A DNA stretch of 64,000 nt from Sthenelais limicola (lineage: Eukaryota > Annelida > Polychaeta > Phyllodocida > Sigalionidae): the NCBI GenBank assembly GCA_942159475.1, contig OW804095.1:56510773-56574772 (forward strand), given 5' to 3'. Shown piece by piece: positions 28,173-41,387 of this stretch. Position 1 is the stretch's first letter. Each line of letters starts with the position of its first letter. Under the pieces are notes generated by a model. The model did no database searches and was not told the DNA's origin. It saw nothing but the letters and a program-made list of their open reading frames with translations. The translations under genes were made by a program, and so were the position numbers.

Positions 28173-29029
28173 GTTATCCTCAGGTCCCCAAATTTAAAGT
28201 CGAGGAAACATCGGTTATTAGAGCCACACAAAGTATGGACATAAAGATTGTTGAACATTATTATACATCTTTCCTGTTTAGTTATACCAAATAATGTCTA
28301 GAGCCTCGAACCTTTTTAGGCTGCCACCCAAAGTGTAGGTGAGCATGTCCCCGACCCCTAGAGAGGTAGAGGCCGGGGGTAGAGGTAGAGACGGCTCTGA
28401 ATGAAAAGTGCAGAATTAAACTTTCTCAAGCAATCTTAGAAGCTCAATGGACTATTGAGTTACTCCACTCCCACATCAAGTAAAATCCGAAGCTTCCATA
28501 AGAGATTTTTTTTAAAAAACAGCATCAGGAAATAAGTGAGCTGTTTGAAACCTTTGTGCAATAAACAGCTCAAGGGATTCGGAGTCAAACGTGTTACAAA
28601 TGCAGCTGGAGCATTCACCGGCATGCCATATTATATATGGTGCATATTGCGTCGGGCAGCCGAGGAATTGGTGGGTTACATATCCCTTTAATTCTTTAAT
28701 GTTTAATTTTAAATATCAAATTGGGAGATTGACATCCTCTTCAAGTAAGGTCAACCTATTGAAAATCTCTCTCAGAGAAATACGTGTCTTTGGGTTGATA
28801 TTCACAACTGACGGTAACACGTGCATGGAGGATGTCTACTAGAAAAACAATTTTTGGTGGCATTTCCTAGGAAATATAGGTTATGTCAAACGAATACTGT
28901 TGCGCCACGCCCCAAATCCGTAAGCTAGCTGGCAAGGGAATTTTCGAGCCTAGATCGAGGGACAATGAATGAAGAAATGAATTTACAATAATAAGAGGAC
29001 CTGCAGAGTGTAAGTAAAAGTGTTTGGTG

Positions 29030-30116
29030 TAAGTAGAATAACATTTCTCTAAATGCAGATAAATGCAGTGTAATTAACTTTGCTATCATACCAAAGTATA
29101 GAAAAATTGGCCTTCATGCCTTTACCTAGGAGTATCCAATCTCATGAGAGTCACAGATTACAACTATCTTGGTTTCCTTTTTAGACAACTTATTATCATT
29201 CAAACCCCGCAATCTAATAAACACAGTTTCTCTAAACATGAGACTACTTTATAAAGCGAATTTCTGCGATTTCAGTGTAAATGCAAACATCAACTATTGA
29301 ATAGTTTACCTCTCAGTGAAAGAAGAGGAAATCACATATAGTTGAAATGGCTCACCACCTAGCGGAAAATCCTTTAATTAAATTTAGATGACAGAAATCT
29401 TATGACCAGAAGCCATGCTGGGGGTTACAGAAATCTAAAAACATTATCTCCCAAAACACAAACAGAACTAGAGAAGTGCCAGATTGGATGGAATAACCTA
29501 GGTACAGAAGAACTTAAAAACGGGGACAGGTTCACATTCATCTCTTACATGAAAGATAAAATGCTGAATGGAAAACAATATTTGGGCTTCAGGGCACATA
29601 AGTTCATGACTTTACTGTTTTTTAACATTTTTCACTCGGCAGGCAGGCGTTATCATACTTAATATTGTGATGTTGAGTTTAGTTATGTTATGTGTTCACT
29701 ATAATATACTCTATTATCAAACTATATGGTTATCATGAAGAGTACTGTTCTTAATTCACAGTATTGATTCAAAATTATCAATTATCAAAATTATCAAAAT
29801 TATTCCCTGATATAAAAAAGAATCTGTAAGGATTTGCTGGGAGAGACAATGTCGCCATGTGTTTAATGACACCCTGCCACTCTCACCTACACCTTATAAT
29901 TTGTTAACTTAATATTGTAATTCTAATAAGTTTGTAATTTTATGTAATGTTTCTCACCCTAGCAGAAAATTAGTAGAGTAGAGTACCTAGGCCTATATTT
30001 TAGTAATATTGCAACAAAGACAAGGAAAGAAGATAGGCATGGTCTCCACTTCCACAACCTTTTTGTCAATGTACCATCATAAAGGCAAATAAAGAAGTCT
30101 CTAATCTAATCTAATA
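29030..30116 (+). pseudogene. Decayed LINE 3' part with (TCTAA)n tail
   Basis: A broken translation near 29050-29220 keeps a reading like VTDYNYLGFLF, typical of the segment after the RT palm in LINEs (K-x-x-x-x-F ... YLGf). The region ends with AATAAAGAAGTCTCTAATC and a short TCTAA repeat at 30101-30116, a tail style of several non-LTR clades. Frames are disrupted throughout. The clade is not resolved. Confidence 0.45.
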
Positions 30117-30165
30117 CCATGGCAAAATGCACTTGAGCCTAATCATGACCGAGGTGTTCTGCCCA

Positions 30166-30476
30166 TTAACAAATGGCGTCGGCTCCCTCGTAGGCGAATT
30201 TCCAAAGTGGTTCCCCGTTTATATAATTTAGTAGCAGCATCTTGGCCACTGAGGCCTTGTCTTGTTCCTTTGATCTCTCATTGTCAACACTGTACCCAAG
30301 TTGTCTCCAAAGGAGTTGAGAAAATTTGAAGGCGTGTGTGTGTGTGTGGATTTGGTGTGTGTGGTTGGGGAGGGGGAAGCGGGGGCTCAAGGTGTGACAA
30401 TGGTTTGTTGCTGAATTACCTATGGTTACCCGAGCAATAAACGAATTAGCCTGACACTTTTGGCAAGAATCTTCCA
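30166..30476 (-). CDS. Candidate second exon of a small secreted protein
   Basis: Minus-strand open segment after acceptor CAGAG with a frame that fits the one-base phase left by the signal-peptide exon at 32047-32149. It starts VEDSCQKCQANSFIARVTIG and ends LLNYINGEPLWKFAYEGADA then IC and TAA (30168-30166). A CA/GT microsatellite interrupts it and is translated as HTHQIHTHTH, so part may be intronic. The family is not recognised. Four Cys are present if read through. Intermediate exons are possible. Confidence 0.35.
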
Positions 30477-31139
30477 CTCTGGTCTTGTACTTGAAGTATT
30501 TGAGTTGTTTTTCAAAGATTTTATTTAAACTGGTTTATATGGTGCTGAGTTGAGGTTTTCGCATGGCCCAGGGGGGATATTGCTTAAACCAAGATTTCCA
30601 TGACAAAATATATGATTTTATTGTGGATTACTACGCCTTCCGATGCATGGAGAATGGGCAAACCGCCAGAAACGAGTTTGATTCAAGATTTATTTCACTT
30701 CTGCCCACCAGATGTATTAGATATTAAATGTTTCCTACCATGATATGATCGAAAATTATTAAAATGTAAATTTTGAATGTTCATTATGTTCAACTTGTGG
30801 TGTATTATTGCACAAAAATTCCTAAATCATTATTTAAATAAGTACTCACCTTCCCATCAGTTCCAATTTTCAAGAGTGGCCCATTCCGCGCACATTACTT
30901 GTACACTTCTACAGAATTTTCGTGGATCGTGAGTATTCCCGGAACTCCGTCTACTGTACACTGAATTTAGTGAATTGTGTGAGGGAACCCGCTTGCCAAA
31001 GAAAAGACCTGCACGAAAAAGAAATAGAATCTCAATTCATTGGCCAACAATATGCACATATTCATGGGAGGACGCCTGATGATACCCAAACTGTATCTGT
31101 CACATGGATTAGCTGCGAGGATCTTTGACAGCTTTGACA

Positions 31140-31500
31140 AAACATAGACAAACTGGAATTACACTTAGATGTAGTGCTAACAGGTGCTGAGATAGATACA
31201 TGTATGACAATCTTGTTAACTGGCAGTGACCATATTGGATTTAGACCTTGAAAATGACCTTTTAACAGAAATAACTTCTGAAATGGCTTCCTTATACCAA
31301 TTAAAACGAAGACCAAAAGATTTTTATACATGGACATAGTACCAACAGGAGCTGAGATATAGCATTCTTTATCCTGGTGGCGGCCATGTTAGATTTTGAC
31401 CTTCAAACTTAATTTAAAGTCAGAAATGGGTTGTATACACCTAAAAACGTGGACAAGGAGGTTAAGATATAACAATCTTCTTTCCTGATGGTTTTTGAAA
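31140..31500. repeat. Decayed tandem copies of a GCTGAGATA...GCCATGTTAGATTTTGACC unit
   Basis: Two to three diverged copies of about 150 bases: AGGTGCTGAGATAGA then GACCATATTGGATTTAGACC; AGGAGCTGAGATATAGC then GGCCATGTTAGATTTTGACC; a third partial AGGTTAAGATATAACAATC. It is a low-complexity dispersed repeat. Confidence 0.5.
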
Positions 31501-32046
31501 AACTTATGTCCGTACCGGTACCTATCACTATGCCAAATTGCAACAATCTTTCACCAAGTGTGAAATCTTCTTGAAGTTCCTCCCTGCTAGGGAAGGAGAA
31601 TTGCTTGTATTAGACTAAACAAGTCAAGTCCCCCATTGATTATTTGGTCAAATAATGGGTATCTAATCACAAAGCATTCATGAGCATTTCTGCATGCTTG
31701 CTTTTCAGTGGTAAAATTCCTTGAACTTTGAGAAATAAATTAATTCAAAATCCTCGCTCTCGATCACTATTACTTTTGAAGTCACGTCCGAAGAACAAGT
31801 GTTACACAGATTTGTTTCAAATTGAAAAGCCAGGTGATTAAATCTTATAACGTCAAACGGGATAACAAAAATTAAATGGTTGCAACAGCTAATATTATTC
31901 TATAAGGTTCGAGTCCAACAGTTATTTTACCTTGAAGGAATATGGAGAAAATTGTAATAGAAAAGCAATTATGCTAATAAAACCATCAAAAAGTGTCAAG
32001 GCAAAAAAGGGTAATTTTAGAGTGGTAAGGATCAAATTCTACGCAC

Positions 32047-32149
32047 CTGTGGAGTCAGGCAGCTGGTCTTCAAGGGGTTCCGCTGATAAATGCTGCACTA
32101 GTAGAATAGTGCACAAAAGGCTGGCAAGGACTACTATCTTCGTCTCCAT
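32047..32149 (-). CDS. Signal-peptide exon of a small secreted protein
   Basis: The ATG at 32149 opens METKIVVLASLLCTILLVQH, a textbook signal peptide with a long hydrophobic core. LSAEPLEDQLPDST follows, with likely cleavage after LSA. Donor GTGCGT follows at 32046, leaving one base of the next codon. A TATAAAGGA box sits about 95 bases upstream of the ATG. The mature part would be encoded at lower coordinates. The best in-phase candidate is 30476-30166. Confidence 0.55.
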
Positions 32150-32240
32150 TGTTTGTCTGTAGAAACAAATTTGTAAACTGTGTACAGACCGTGATCCAGT
32201 TGTAGGTATGGGAGCCCAGACAGCATCTATGTGTACTCAC

Positions 32241-32249
32241 TCCTTTATA
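32241..32249 (-). promoter_or_regulatory. TATA box of the secreted-protein gene
   Basis: TATAAAGGA on the minus strand, positioned to place transcription start near 32215 and give a 5' UTR of about 65 bases before the ATG at 32149. Confidence 0.4.
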
Positions 32250-32410
32250 CTAGAGATTTGTTTATTCATTGTATTACCAACAACATTAGGCTTGCTCTTT
32301 TTCTCAGGTTATTGGTATACCCTTGAATGAGCACATGTACATACAAATATTTCGTTTATGGGTTCTAATAAGCGTATGAATCTTGTTTTATCTGTCTGCT
32401 TTCACTTTAT

Positions 32411-32487
32411 ACTTAAAGCAGTATTCTCAGCTATTATTACAAAGACAATCTTACCAAATTTACTCATATTATTACTTATAGGACTCA
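32411..32487 (+). repeat. Dispersed repeat, partner at 37684-37755
   Basis: CTTAAAGCA, TTCTCAGC, ACAAAGACAATCTTACCAAA, TTTACTCAT and ATAGGACT recur with small changes at 37684-37755 in the same orientation. Confidence 0.6.
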
Positions 32488-32759
32488 ATAAATCAATATT
32501 CTGCTCCTGTGCACACTGGACAAAGAGAAATGTACTGTGTGGAGGGATACAGGGGAAGAGGAGAAGAGAAGAAAAAAAGAGAGGGAGAGAGAAAAAAGAG
32601 TGTGAGTGTAAGTGAGTGAGGCAGTACAGTATCTTCTGTGCAGTTCTTCTGTTACCACCGGTCCATAGAATAGACATATATTTCTAGACCACACCACTCG
32701 GATGGCTGGTCCATCTCTCCCATGGTAAAGGATGTGCATCATTACAAAGGTACAATATG

Positions 32760-34160
32760 CTGAGTGGTTCAGACTATTTTTACCGAATAAGTAGTGTAAA
32801 TACTTGTAAATATGTATAAAGGTTTATATAATGAGATGATATCATTAGAGAAGAAAAGTGTACATCAAGCTTTAAGCTACCGACAATATTGTTTCAGGTC
32901 ACTAAGAACATTGCAATATCGGAAAATGAAACCTGAATAAAATTCGTTAAAGAAACACTAATGCCAGTGAAATGAATAATGCCAATAGCCTTATAAAGAA
33001 AGGTGAGAATACTTCATTATACTGTTCATGTCTAACTTGATGTTTTACTTCTAAAAGTTATAGTCTAGAAGTTTATATTACTATTTAACCACATCGAACA
33101 TCTTCCCAAGTGCTTTAGGGGTCGACCGTCACCCCTTAATTTTCCAGTGAACAGGTGCTATTCCGAGATCTCATTCTGTTGCACCCAACCTCAGAGTAAA
33201 TAGCAATAACAATTAAACAAGCTTCATGAATGTCCTTAGTTTCACCCTGGCACTCAAAGAGATAAGACAGCCTTAATACTCCTCAGTCTCTCATAAGAAG
33301 TACTCTTATACCGTTTACTCTTGGGCCCATCCTCATGGCCATACCCATACTCTGAGATGTCAACTACTATTCCAGAGAACAGAATTACATGTATTGTGGG
33401 AAGAACTTTGTTACGGAAGTTTTGGTGTCAAGATTTTGAGGAGTAAGTCAAACTTAATCACTTTTTACCCCAAATCAATAGTCTCAGTATATTTTACTCT
33501 TGTATATATGGACTCGAAGTGTACGTCCTGTTTTATGTGCATCAACAGCTACAGTCTTACCTGCTCGCCCCACCCCTATCATTTCTGCATATAAAAGCAC
33601 AGGAAGGAATATTTCCCGATGTATCTTAATTGTATATTTTAATAACTAATCTTATTATGGAGATAATTACATTATATAGTTGTAATAATTATGAATTAGG
33701 GTTATTTGTATATAAAGATGTTGGAGATGGTGAGCTATGAGAACACCAGCCAAACTACTCTGCAGCCTTCTTAATAATTTCAATAAGCCTAATAAAAATT
33801 ATATCAGCATTCGCACGGATACTGAGATACAAATTGATAAAGCTTTATTCAGGTAATATTACAGTGTAGTCTCGGTCTTTGAACCGGTCTTCGTCCTACC
33901 CTGAGGTTTTGTCTAACTACTATAATTATATCTTAAAGTTTCAGATAATTATTTATGTGAAACTACCTGTAAATAGAGTTTCTACTAAATGAAGCCAAGA
34001 AAAATGGCTTACTAGACAAAATAAGGATATAGTTGTGATAATACTGGGCCAAGAAGTAGGTACACATCTTATGAGCAGATCCTGATTTTTAATGTAAAGA
34101 AACATAAGCTGTAATTTATATACCATTAATTCTCACGAGGCATGGGACAATATTAAATAA
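32760..34160. other. No gene seen
   Basis: AT-rich sequence without recognised coding segments or repeat ends. Confidence 0.45.
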
Positions 34161-34165
34161 ACTAG

Positions 34166-34206
34166 AATAAAATAAAATAAAATAAAATAAAATAAAATAA
34201 AATAAG
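34166..34206. repeat. (AAAAT)n microsatellite
   Basis: About eight uninterrupted AATAA-type pentamers. Confidence 0.9.
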
Positions 34207-35013
34207 GTAAAAATATATGTGACTCAGTAAATGTATGCTCCCAGATTTCTGAATAATGATGCTCCACCTATAGTTTTTTTTTATCATTTCAGGACCCCCA
34301 CCCCCACCCCTTAATTGAAACGCTTCGCGCCGCTAGCGCTCGCTACAATGTCTTTGCCCCTGCAACATTTCAAAAACTTGCCTGCTGACTTTCAAAAACG
34401 GAAAGAAACGGAACAAAAAGTAGAAAATCTCTAGTTGTTGCTCTATGTTAGCTGATAATGTAGCTTTAATGGATAGTTTTTGATAATGGATGAACATTGG
34501 AAAAATACGTCAGATTCAACATCAGGATCCTGTCTAAAAAGCTTGCTTCTACTGCATCACCGATGCGAACATACATGTATGTGCGAGATATTTTTTTAAT
34601 CATTCGCGCAGCGACTAAAAGGCTTAAAAACCTCCACTGTGGTTCATAATCCAAAGAATGCACTAGCAACCCCGCAATACCAATCATTAATCCTTCAATA
34701 GTGCATCCGTCACTTGAACTCTTAGTGCACTGTATCGTCTAAAGTGAAAGTATATATAAAGGTTAATATTGATGTTAATTTTTGCATTTGGGAAACTGAA
34801 ATCGTGCATAGAATAAAAACTTATTTCCTTCACACTTAGTAATTGATCGACTCGAGCCACGTTTGACCGTATGTAATATGTTTTAGCAGATACAAGCAGG
34901 TACACTTTTTTCAACCAACATTGGAACTAAAGAGCCGCGTCTCGCCCTTTCAAATTCAAGCGCTCAGGAAGTTGACAGGCTCGTAGTCATTGCCACGGCC
35001 GGCCGGCCAACTA

Positions 35014-35289
35014 TGGGTGCATTGCACTATATACGATTCTGTGTTAAACCACTCTTAGAGGCCTCGTAACTCCCTCTTATCGTAACTTGCATTGCATTAT
35101 ATACGATTATTTTCTGAGACTAGTCTGAGAGTACTCTGAGAGAACTCTGAGAGGCCTCTTAACTCGCTCAGATGCATGAGTTTCAATGCAACAACCCTCG
35201 TATCATAAAGCTCTCGTAGTCGTAACTTTAAGAGGGTGTTACGAGGCCTTTAAGACACAATCTTATCGTGTATAGTGCAATGCACCCTA
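35014..35289. repeat. TA-flanked MITE with GGGTGCATTGCACTATA ends
   Basis: The left end GGGTGCATTGCACTATATAC is mirrored by GTATAGTGCAATGCACCC at the right, with TA on both outsides. Subterminal GAGGCCTCGTAAC and GTTACGAGGCC also pair. It looks like a Tc1/mariner-type non-autonomous element. Confidence 0.75.
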
Positions 35290-36475
35290 TAATACTTTAC
35301 CATTGTGGTGTTAGCCGTACATCGCTCGTACACCAAGGCGGCTGTGGTAATGGATATGAGGCTTGCCGATAGCTACACATCTAAGGCTTAACTATAAGCC
35401 CCGGCTATAAGCCCTAATGTACTTCGTGTGTAATAACTTCCCAATTTTCACAGATATTACCACATAATTATATATCCGTAAAAGTAAAGTTCTATCAGAT
35501 CAGTGGTTTGCAAGATATTTGAGTGCAATTTAGTCTGAATAATAAATGTATGTGATATGATTTAGCTTAAAACGTTTCAATAGATTCCATGACTACTGAG
35601 TTTATTGAGAAGAGCCACTTTAAGATACAACATATTCAATGACATATTCATAAATTATTGCGTTCAATCGCATTGGAAACAAAACCTTCTTGTGGCATAT
35701 ATTTTCATCCACATTTGTGTGATTTGTATGATAGCAAAATGTTAACGCCGCATTCTCAGTTACCAAAAATAAGGAATTTCCTTTTGTATTCCTTCTTTCC
35801 CTACCCTACCAATCAATAAATTATGTTAAATTAGGCAGAAAAAAGATGATAACTATTAGATACGTCGGAGTATATTTGGTTTTTTTTTTCATTTTGAACC
35901 TTACTTGTGTCTTAAATGTGGGTTATTTAAGGGGATTGGCTTGTATAAAGCCAACTTTTGTCCGTACCTTTGTCAGCTCCTTAAGGGAAATATAGCCACA
36001 CAAAATATGCGTTTCGTAAAACGCACTTTCTGTTTAACTAAGTCTCACATCATACAGGCTAGTCAGTTACGCTTACTTAGAATTCGGGAGAGCAAATGCG
36101 GAATAAAGCGCGGCTCATATAACGTGTTCGATGTCAGTAGTATATCAAATCGGGGGGTTGGTGATGGCAACGTCCGACAGATACGACCATGATCAAACAT
36201 TGTGCTCCTGCCCAGGGAAGTCCGTCAATGTGAATCTCCGGGATATTATACGTCGACTTTTTAAAATGTCTTCAAGAACATAAATCCGTCCCCAGGAATA
36301 TAATATTTTGACCCGCAAAAGTATGAAAAATGGACGTACCTTTAAATGTGTTTAAATTGAAGTTCTGTGCTTTGGTCGCGTTAAATGCGTCGTGTTTCCT
36401 GGTTTTAAGAGCCGAGCGTGCGTCCTGCTTCACTTCTGTGGCACGTTTGATGAAAGATGCGCACTCCAACCGGCT

Positions 36476-36505
36476 TATATATAGACCTATTGACGGCGCT
36501 CAGTT
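36476..36505. promoter_or_regulatory. Possible core promoter: palindromic TATATATA with initiator
   Basis: TATATATA at 36476-36483 is followed 26 bases later by a TCAGTT initiator on the + strand. The flanks are unusually CpG-rich for the window. The box is palindromic, so minus-strand use is equally possible. In that case a donor-like AAAG-GTACGT occurs near 36338. No confirmed gene is attached. Confidence 0.3.
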
Positions 36506-37683
36506 GGTTTGCTCTGCAGAGTGGGTGGATGCGCGGATGGGAGGAATTAAGATGACGAAAAAGGGAGGGTGGTAAAAGTTTTATGACCAATTATCAACTG
36601 TTTGCCGTGATGTAGGACTACTAGCCAACTTAGGTCATAATATGATTAAAGCAGTGCGTTTATACTTGGACAAAAGGAAATAATTGAGCCTTGATCAAAG
36701 CGTTGGCTTTAATTTGACGAAAATGAGTGGTTCGGTACACACTGAACTTCTAGGAGAGACACATGCCGACGAGGACGCAAGCGCATGACGTGTCAATAAT
36801 TGTTCAGGATGGCCCTGTACGTATATATCACGCTCTCTCTCATGCTTAGTTCCGTGGCGATTCTTTAATTAAGGAATCTCATTTGGGTCTCTTTCTTGAG
36901 ATGCTCTTTGCAAAATGCTTGTCTTTGTTTGCCGTGTTCTTCAGAGAAAGAGGGAACGGAAATGGGCAGAATCACAAGGCTACTTATCGCCAAATCGATG
37001 GCATGGGCATGATAAGACAGATTCTTTCATTGTTCATCGCCAGACCCTCGAGTCGCTGGAATTGAGAGTACACACGGACGTCTGAGAGGTATATTACTCT
37101 ATCGATCGCAGCTTAATATCCGATGCATGACAAGTTAGTAGGTGCAATTACCCAATATAAGTCAGAGGAAATGTCCCAGGAACTCCCCATTTCGCTTAAT
37201 TAATATGAAGTCTTGATCCCCTACCCACCTTTCCTGATATTGGGCATGCGTGGAACAAAGGACATAATATATGTTTGGGGCCATGACTATGTAACACATA
37301 GGTATTAGGAAAGAAATTTCGAATCAAAATAAAATCATAAATTTGTTATGCAAATAATTATTCTGTCTGCATGATGCAATGATATAGTATAGCAACCTTT
37401 TTTACTTTGAAAACCGCGGACATTTGAAAGAATCCGTTTGTGTTGGCTAAAATGTTGTAAAAGCTTAGTTTCAGAAGATTATTGCTCATTATGTTGAATG
37501 CTCCCCAAATCAACCTCAAATCAAAGCTGTTTCCTTATTACCTACCAGGATCCTGTTATGGTTGTTGTAACACAAACGGTAACGATCGAAGTAGCTGTAG
37601 ATTAAAGATCTATTTCTGGTACAGGTGTAATAATAAAAGTGATATAATCTTGATGGTATTAGGCAGGTATATTAACTAGGCAC

Positions 37684-37755
37684 CTTAAAGCATTCTCAAC
37701 CATAATGACAAAGACAATCTTATCAAATTTACTTATAATTATTATGACTTAAAGG
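37684..37755 (+). repeat. Dispersed repeat, partner at 32411-32487
   Basis: Second copy, reading CTTAAAGCATTCTCAAC, then ACAAAGACAATCTTATCAAA. Confidence 0.6.
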
Positions 37756-37759
37756 ACTG

Positions 37760-38812
37760 AAGTTATCGATACTCGGCTGTTGTTATAATTATGTTTAATT
37801 TGACTTTGAAGTGGAACCTGTAGAGCGAAAACAACCGCTAGTGAGGTTTAATAAGTGAAGTCCTCTTAGAAAAGATTTGTGCTGGCCTACAAATACAATT
37901 TATTTTACGTTCTTTCCGATAAGGGTTAACAAATATTGAGAGATATTGGTGCATTTTTTCAAAAACGTCCGATAATGGGTGCAATCCATAGTAGGTTGAT
38001 TTAACAAAATCTGTGACATAAGGTTTTCCCCCTTACACTTGTGTATGTCAATTTATGCATTTCTAACCAAGATAATATTTTAATCAAGTTTATATTTTCA
38101 TTTACTTCATTTCTATTATTCTTTGCTTCAGTCAAACTATCCCTGTTGTCATCTCTCCTAGCCGTTTAGAATTTTCTTTTCTAGTCTCTTTTTATTTTGT
38201 GCCCAGAAAGCTCCTGTTACATGTTTATTTCTGGGCTTTTTCCTGATTGGGAAAATGGAAGATATCAATTTTCTTTTCTTTTAATATCTGTTTGCCTCGT
38301 CTAATCAATTTCAAGGGAGGTAACTTTAGTAGCTCTTGTTATTTTATACAACCCCGACTCGATCGAAGAATTCATCTCTCAATCCAGGTTCCCTGTATTC
38401 TCGTAGTTATGTAGGCATTTGATGGTAATGTAATCTCTTTATGGCGATGGTATAGCTCTTTTTGGAGATTGCACTATGTTGAACTGGAAATAAACAATAT
38501 AATAATGTTTTGATGATATAATGATTTTCGATTAGAAAAATAGACACTGCACCTTCAGGGAGAAAGGCATAATACTAAGAAGTAGAGATAAGAATATGTG
38601 ATATGTCACAGGAAAATTAGTTATGAATCCCATTTATCTTATCTTTTAAAATAAGTGATGATAAAAATAATACCCGTTTTCTGTGTTCTGCAAGAACGTA
38701 CTGTAATCACTGAAATAAGATATAGATTAAGGACTATCTTTTCATAGCCATTGGTTAAGTATTTTGCCTCAACAAACTAGAGAACTTTATTCAGGTAGGC
38801 CTATAGGGTCGT
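37760..38812. other. No gene seen
   Basis: AT-rich sequence lacking coding or repeat signals I can support. Confidence 0.45.
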
Positions 38813-40191
38813 CCCAGCTAGGAAGTGAGCTCATGTAGATCTCGCTATGAGCTCAAAAACGTCTCACACATGTGATATCAGAACGATGAGGTCTGGGTGA
38901 GCTTTTTGTGATCTTGCATATGTGATCTCACATGAATTGTTTCAGTGTGATCTCAGTGTGGGTTCACAAGTTCTAGCTCACATTTAGCTAACAGCTGTGA
39001 TATCTCAGTGAGCTCAGAAACTTCTCATAGATGTGAGATCAGAACTATGAGGTCTGGGTGAGATGTTTGTGATCTTACATATGTGATCTCACAGCTGTGA
39101 TATCTCAGAAACTTCTCATAGATGTGAGATCAGAACTATGAGGTCTAGGTGAGATGTTTGTGATCTTGCATATGTGATCTCACATGAATGGTTTCAGTGT
39201 GAGCTCAGTGTGAGCTCACAAGTTCTAGCTCACATTTAGCTAACAGCTGTGATATCTCAGTGAGCTCAGAAACTTCTCATAGATGTGAGATCAGAACTAT
39301 GAGGTCTGGGTGAGATGTTTGTGATCTTACATATGTGATCTCACATGAATGGTTGATGCCTTTTGTTCTCACCAGGTGGCAGTACCGTAGAACTTGGCTT
39401 TCACTAGGTGGTGTCACAGGTTACTGCATTACATTTACACTTTCTAATAGAACAAAAGTCTCACTAATCATACTTATATGAGGCATTTATACTTCATAGA
39501 TATTACACATCATAAACTTGGGAATATTAAAAGCAATGAACTTAATAGTTTATTTGGATAATTTACCTGCTTTAATGCTGAGAAGAAAACACCCTCATAA
39601 TACTACTAGGTAGTAGGCCTATACTTGGGTTCCTAGGCAAATACACATTATAAAGCCAAATAGGATACCTATGTCAGCTACCAGACTGGACTGTATGAAG
39701 GGTAAGTTAAAGTGTTGAGAAACTCAAGCAAAGGGACCATGCAGTCTCTCCTTGAATGCTCCTGGGTGTAATGCTTCTATGGAGAAACATTCTACCCTAG
39801 CACTGAGCTGCTGTTTAGAAGCTGATCGAGGTCACATTAAGAGATCATTTTGATGCCACTGTGATATACAGTGTGCTCTTACTTATAACCTCACAGTGAA
39901 TTCATAGTATGAGTACACTGTGAGCTCACACTGTGAGATCATTCTGAGCTAAATAAGAGGTTACAGATTGACCTTCCTATGAGCTCATAGTGTGAGCTCA
40001 CAGTGTGCTCTTACTTATAACCTCACAGTGAATTCATAGTATGAGTACACTCTGAGCTCACACTGTGAGATCATTCTGAGCTAAATAAGAGGTTACAGAT
40101 TGACCTAACTATGAGCTCATAGTGTGAGCTCTCTGAGGGGAATTTTGTGAGCTCTCTGTGAGCTCTCTGTGATGTCAAATTCCTAGCTGGG
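38813..40191. mobile_element. 1.4-kb inverted-repeat element built on GTGAGCTCAC-type arrays
   Basis: The ends are CCCAGCTAGGAA (38813-38824) and TTCCTAGCTGGG (40180-40191). The left third repeats a unit of about 160 bases: CATAGATGTGAGATCAGAAC recurs near 39026, 39117 and 39276, with a diverged copy near 38865. The right third repeats a unit of about 132 bases (ACAGTGTGCTCTTACTTATA near 39868 and 40000). Both thirds are dense in GAGCTC and GTGAGATCAC half-palindromes. The middle (39355-39850) is unique and non-coding. It is a non-autonomous element of unknown superfamily. Confidence 0.7.
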
Positions 40192-40572
40192 GTGCTTGTG
40201 TAATTTAAACATGACCGTTAATTGCAATAACAAAATAACAACTCGGAGATGAAAGTGTGTGTTGATGTGTGTGATACGTAATATGTGTTATCTTAACATT
40301 AGAAAATGAGTGCTTTATCCTAAACCAGAATGTATTGGTTTATTTAGTTGGTTACAATACACTGGCTACAAACATCTTTCCTCCTTTAATGGTTAGCACT
40401 AATGATCTGACATGCGTCTCCGCTACCTGTTGAAAGAAACAAGCTCAATTATCTCTAATAACATTTAATATATTTTAATTAGACGTGTTGATTTACCATA
40501 CAATTGTCAGATGCTCAAAGTGACATCAAGACTTCCTATGAAATTGCAAATTGATACTAGCTATAGTTATTC

Positions 40573-40910
40573 TTAGTGTGCCGGGTACACTTTCCTACGA
40601 AGCTGATCACCCAAAATAAGCCCTTGTTGTATCATATTTATACAGTTAAATACAGACTGGTAGATGTTAAAAGTATAAACATTGCACTTAACCAGAAAAC
40701 TTAGAAACGAAGGCAGAGCTATTTCCATTTCAGCCCCAACATTCACCAGAGAATTTGGCAAGGAGATGATCTCAACACCAATAGGGCCAAAAATAACTCG
40801 AGGAATTAGTCGTCCTCCAATGTCGCACTCATATATATGAGAGTGATCCATGGTTGTATGGTCAATCTTCCCATTGCGTCTACAGACAAACACCCTGGGT
40901 AGGGGCCGGG
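40573..40910 (-). CDS. Unrecognised open segment, possible exon
   Basis: Minus-strand open frame following a CTGTAG acceptor-like site, reading RNGKIDHTTMDHSHIYECDI, then GGRLIPRVIFGPIGVEII, and ending VYPAH and a stop. It has a protein-like composition, but I do not recognise the family and no matching neighbouring exon was found. It could be chance. Confidence 0.22.
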
Positions 40911-41387
40911 ATCTATTAGGCACAGTTTAAATGAATCATATAGAAGCATGAAGGTAAATGCCCAGAAAGGTTCAAAGTTGGACAGACTAGCCTATATTTG
41001 ATTTCGTTTGAAATTTTGTATTCTGTTCACACATTACATTATTCAATAAGTGATAACTTTATTATGAACGTTAACTTTGAAAGATCAGTCAATCTGAAAA
41101 GGGATACCAGTGATATAATGGGGTAACCAGTAAAAGCGAGTGCATAATGACACAGAGTTGTATGGTTAGTTCAAAGAGGGACACAGTCGCCAGTTTTTAT
41201 AGCACTTTAGAAAAGGTATTATTTTCAATGATAATGAATACCAAAATTTATATAAATGTAGAGGCGATATTGAAATACAACTATATACCCTGTAATTTAC
41301 TAACTGTATATATATAATCGTCATAAAAATATTAATAACGCCGTTTTTCATGATAAAGTGGATTAATATGATATTAATTCGGAGGGA

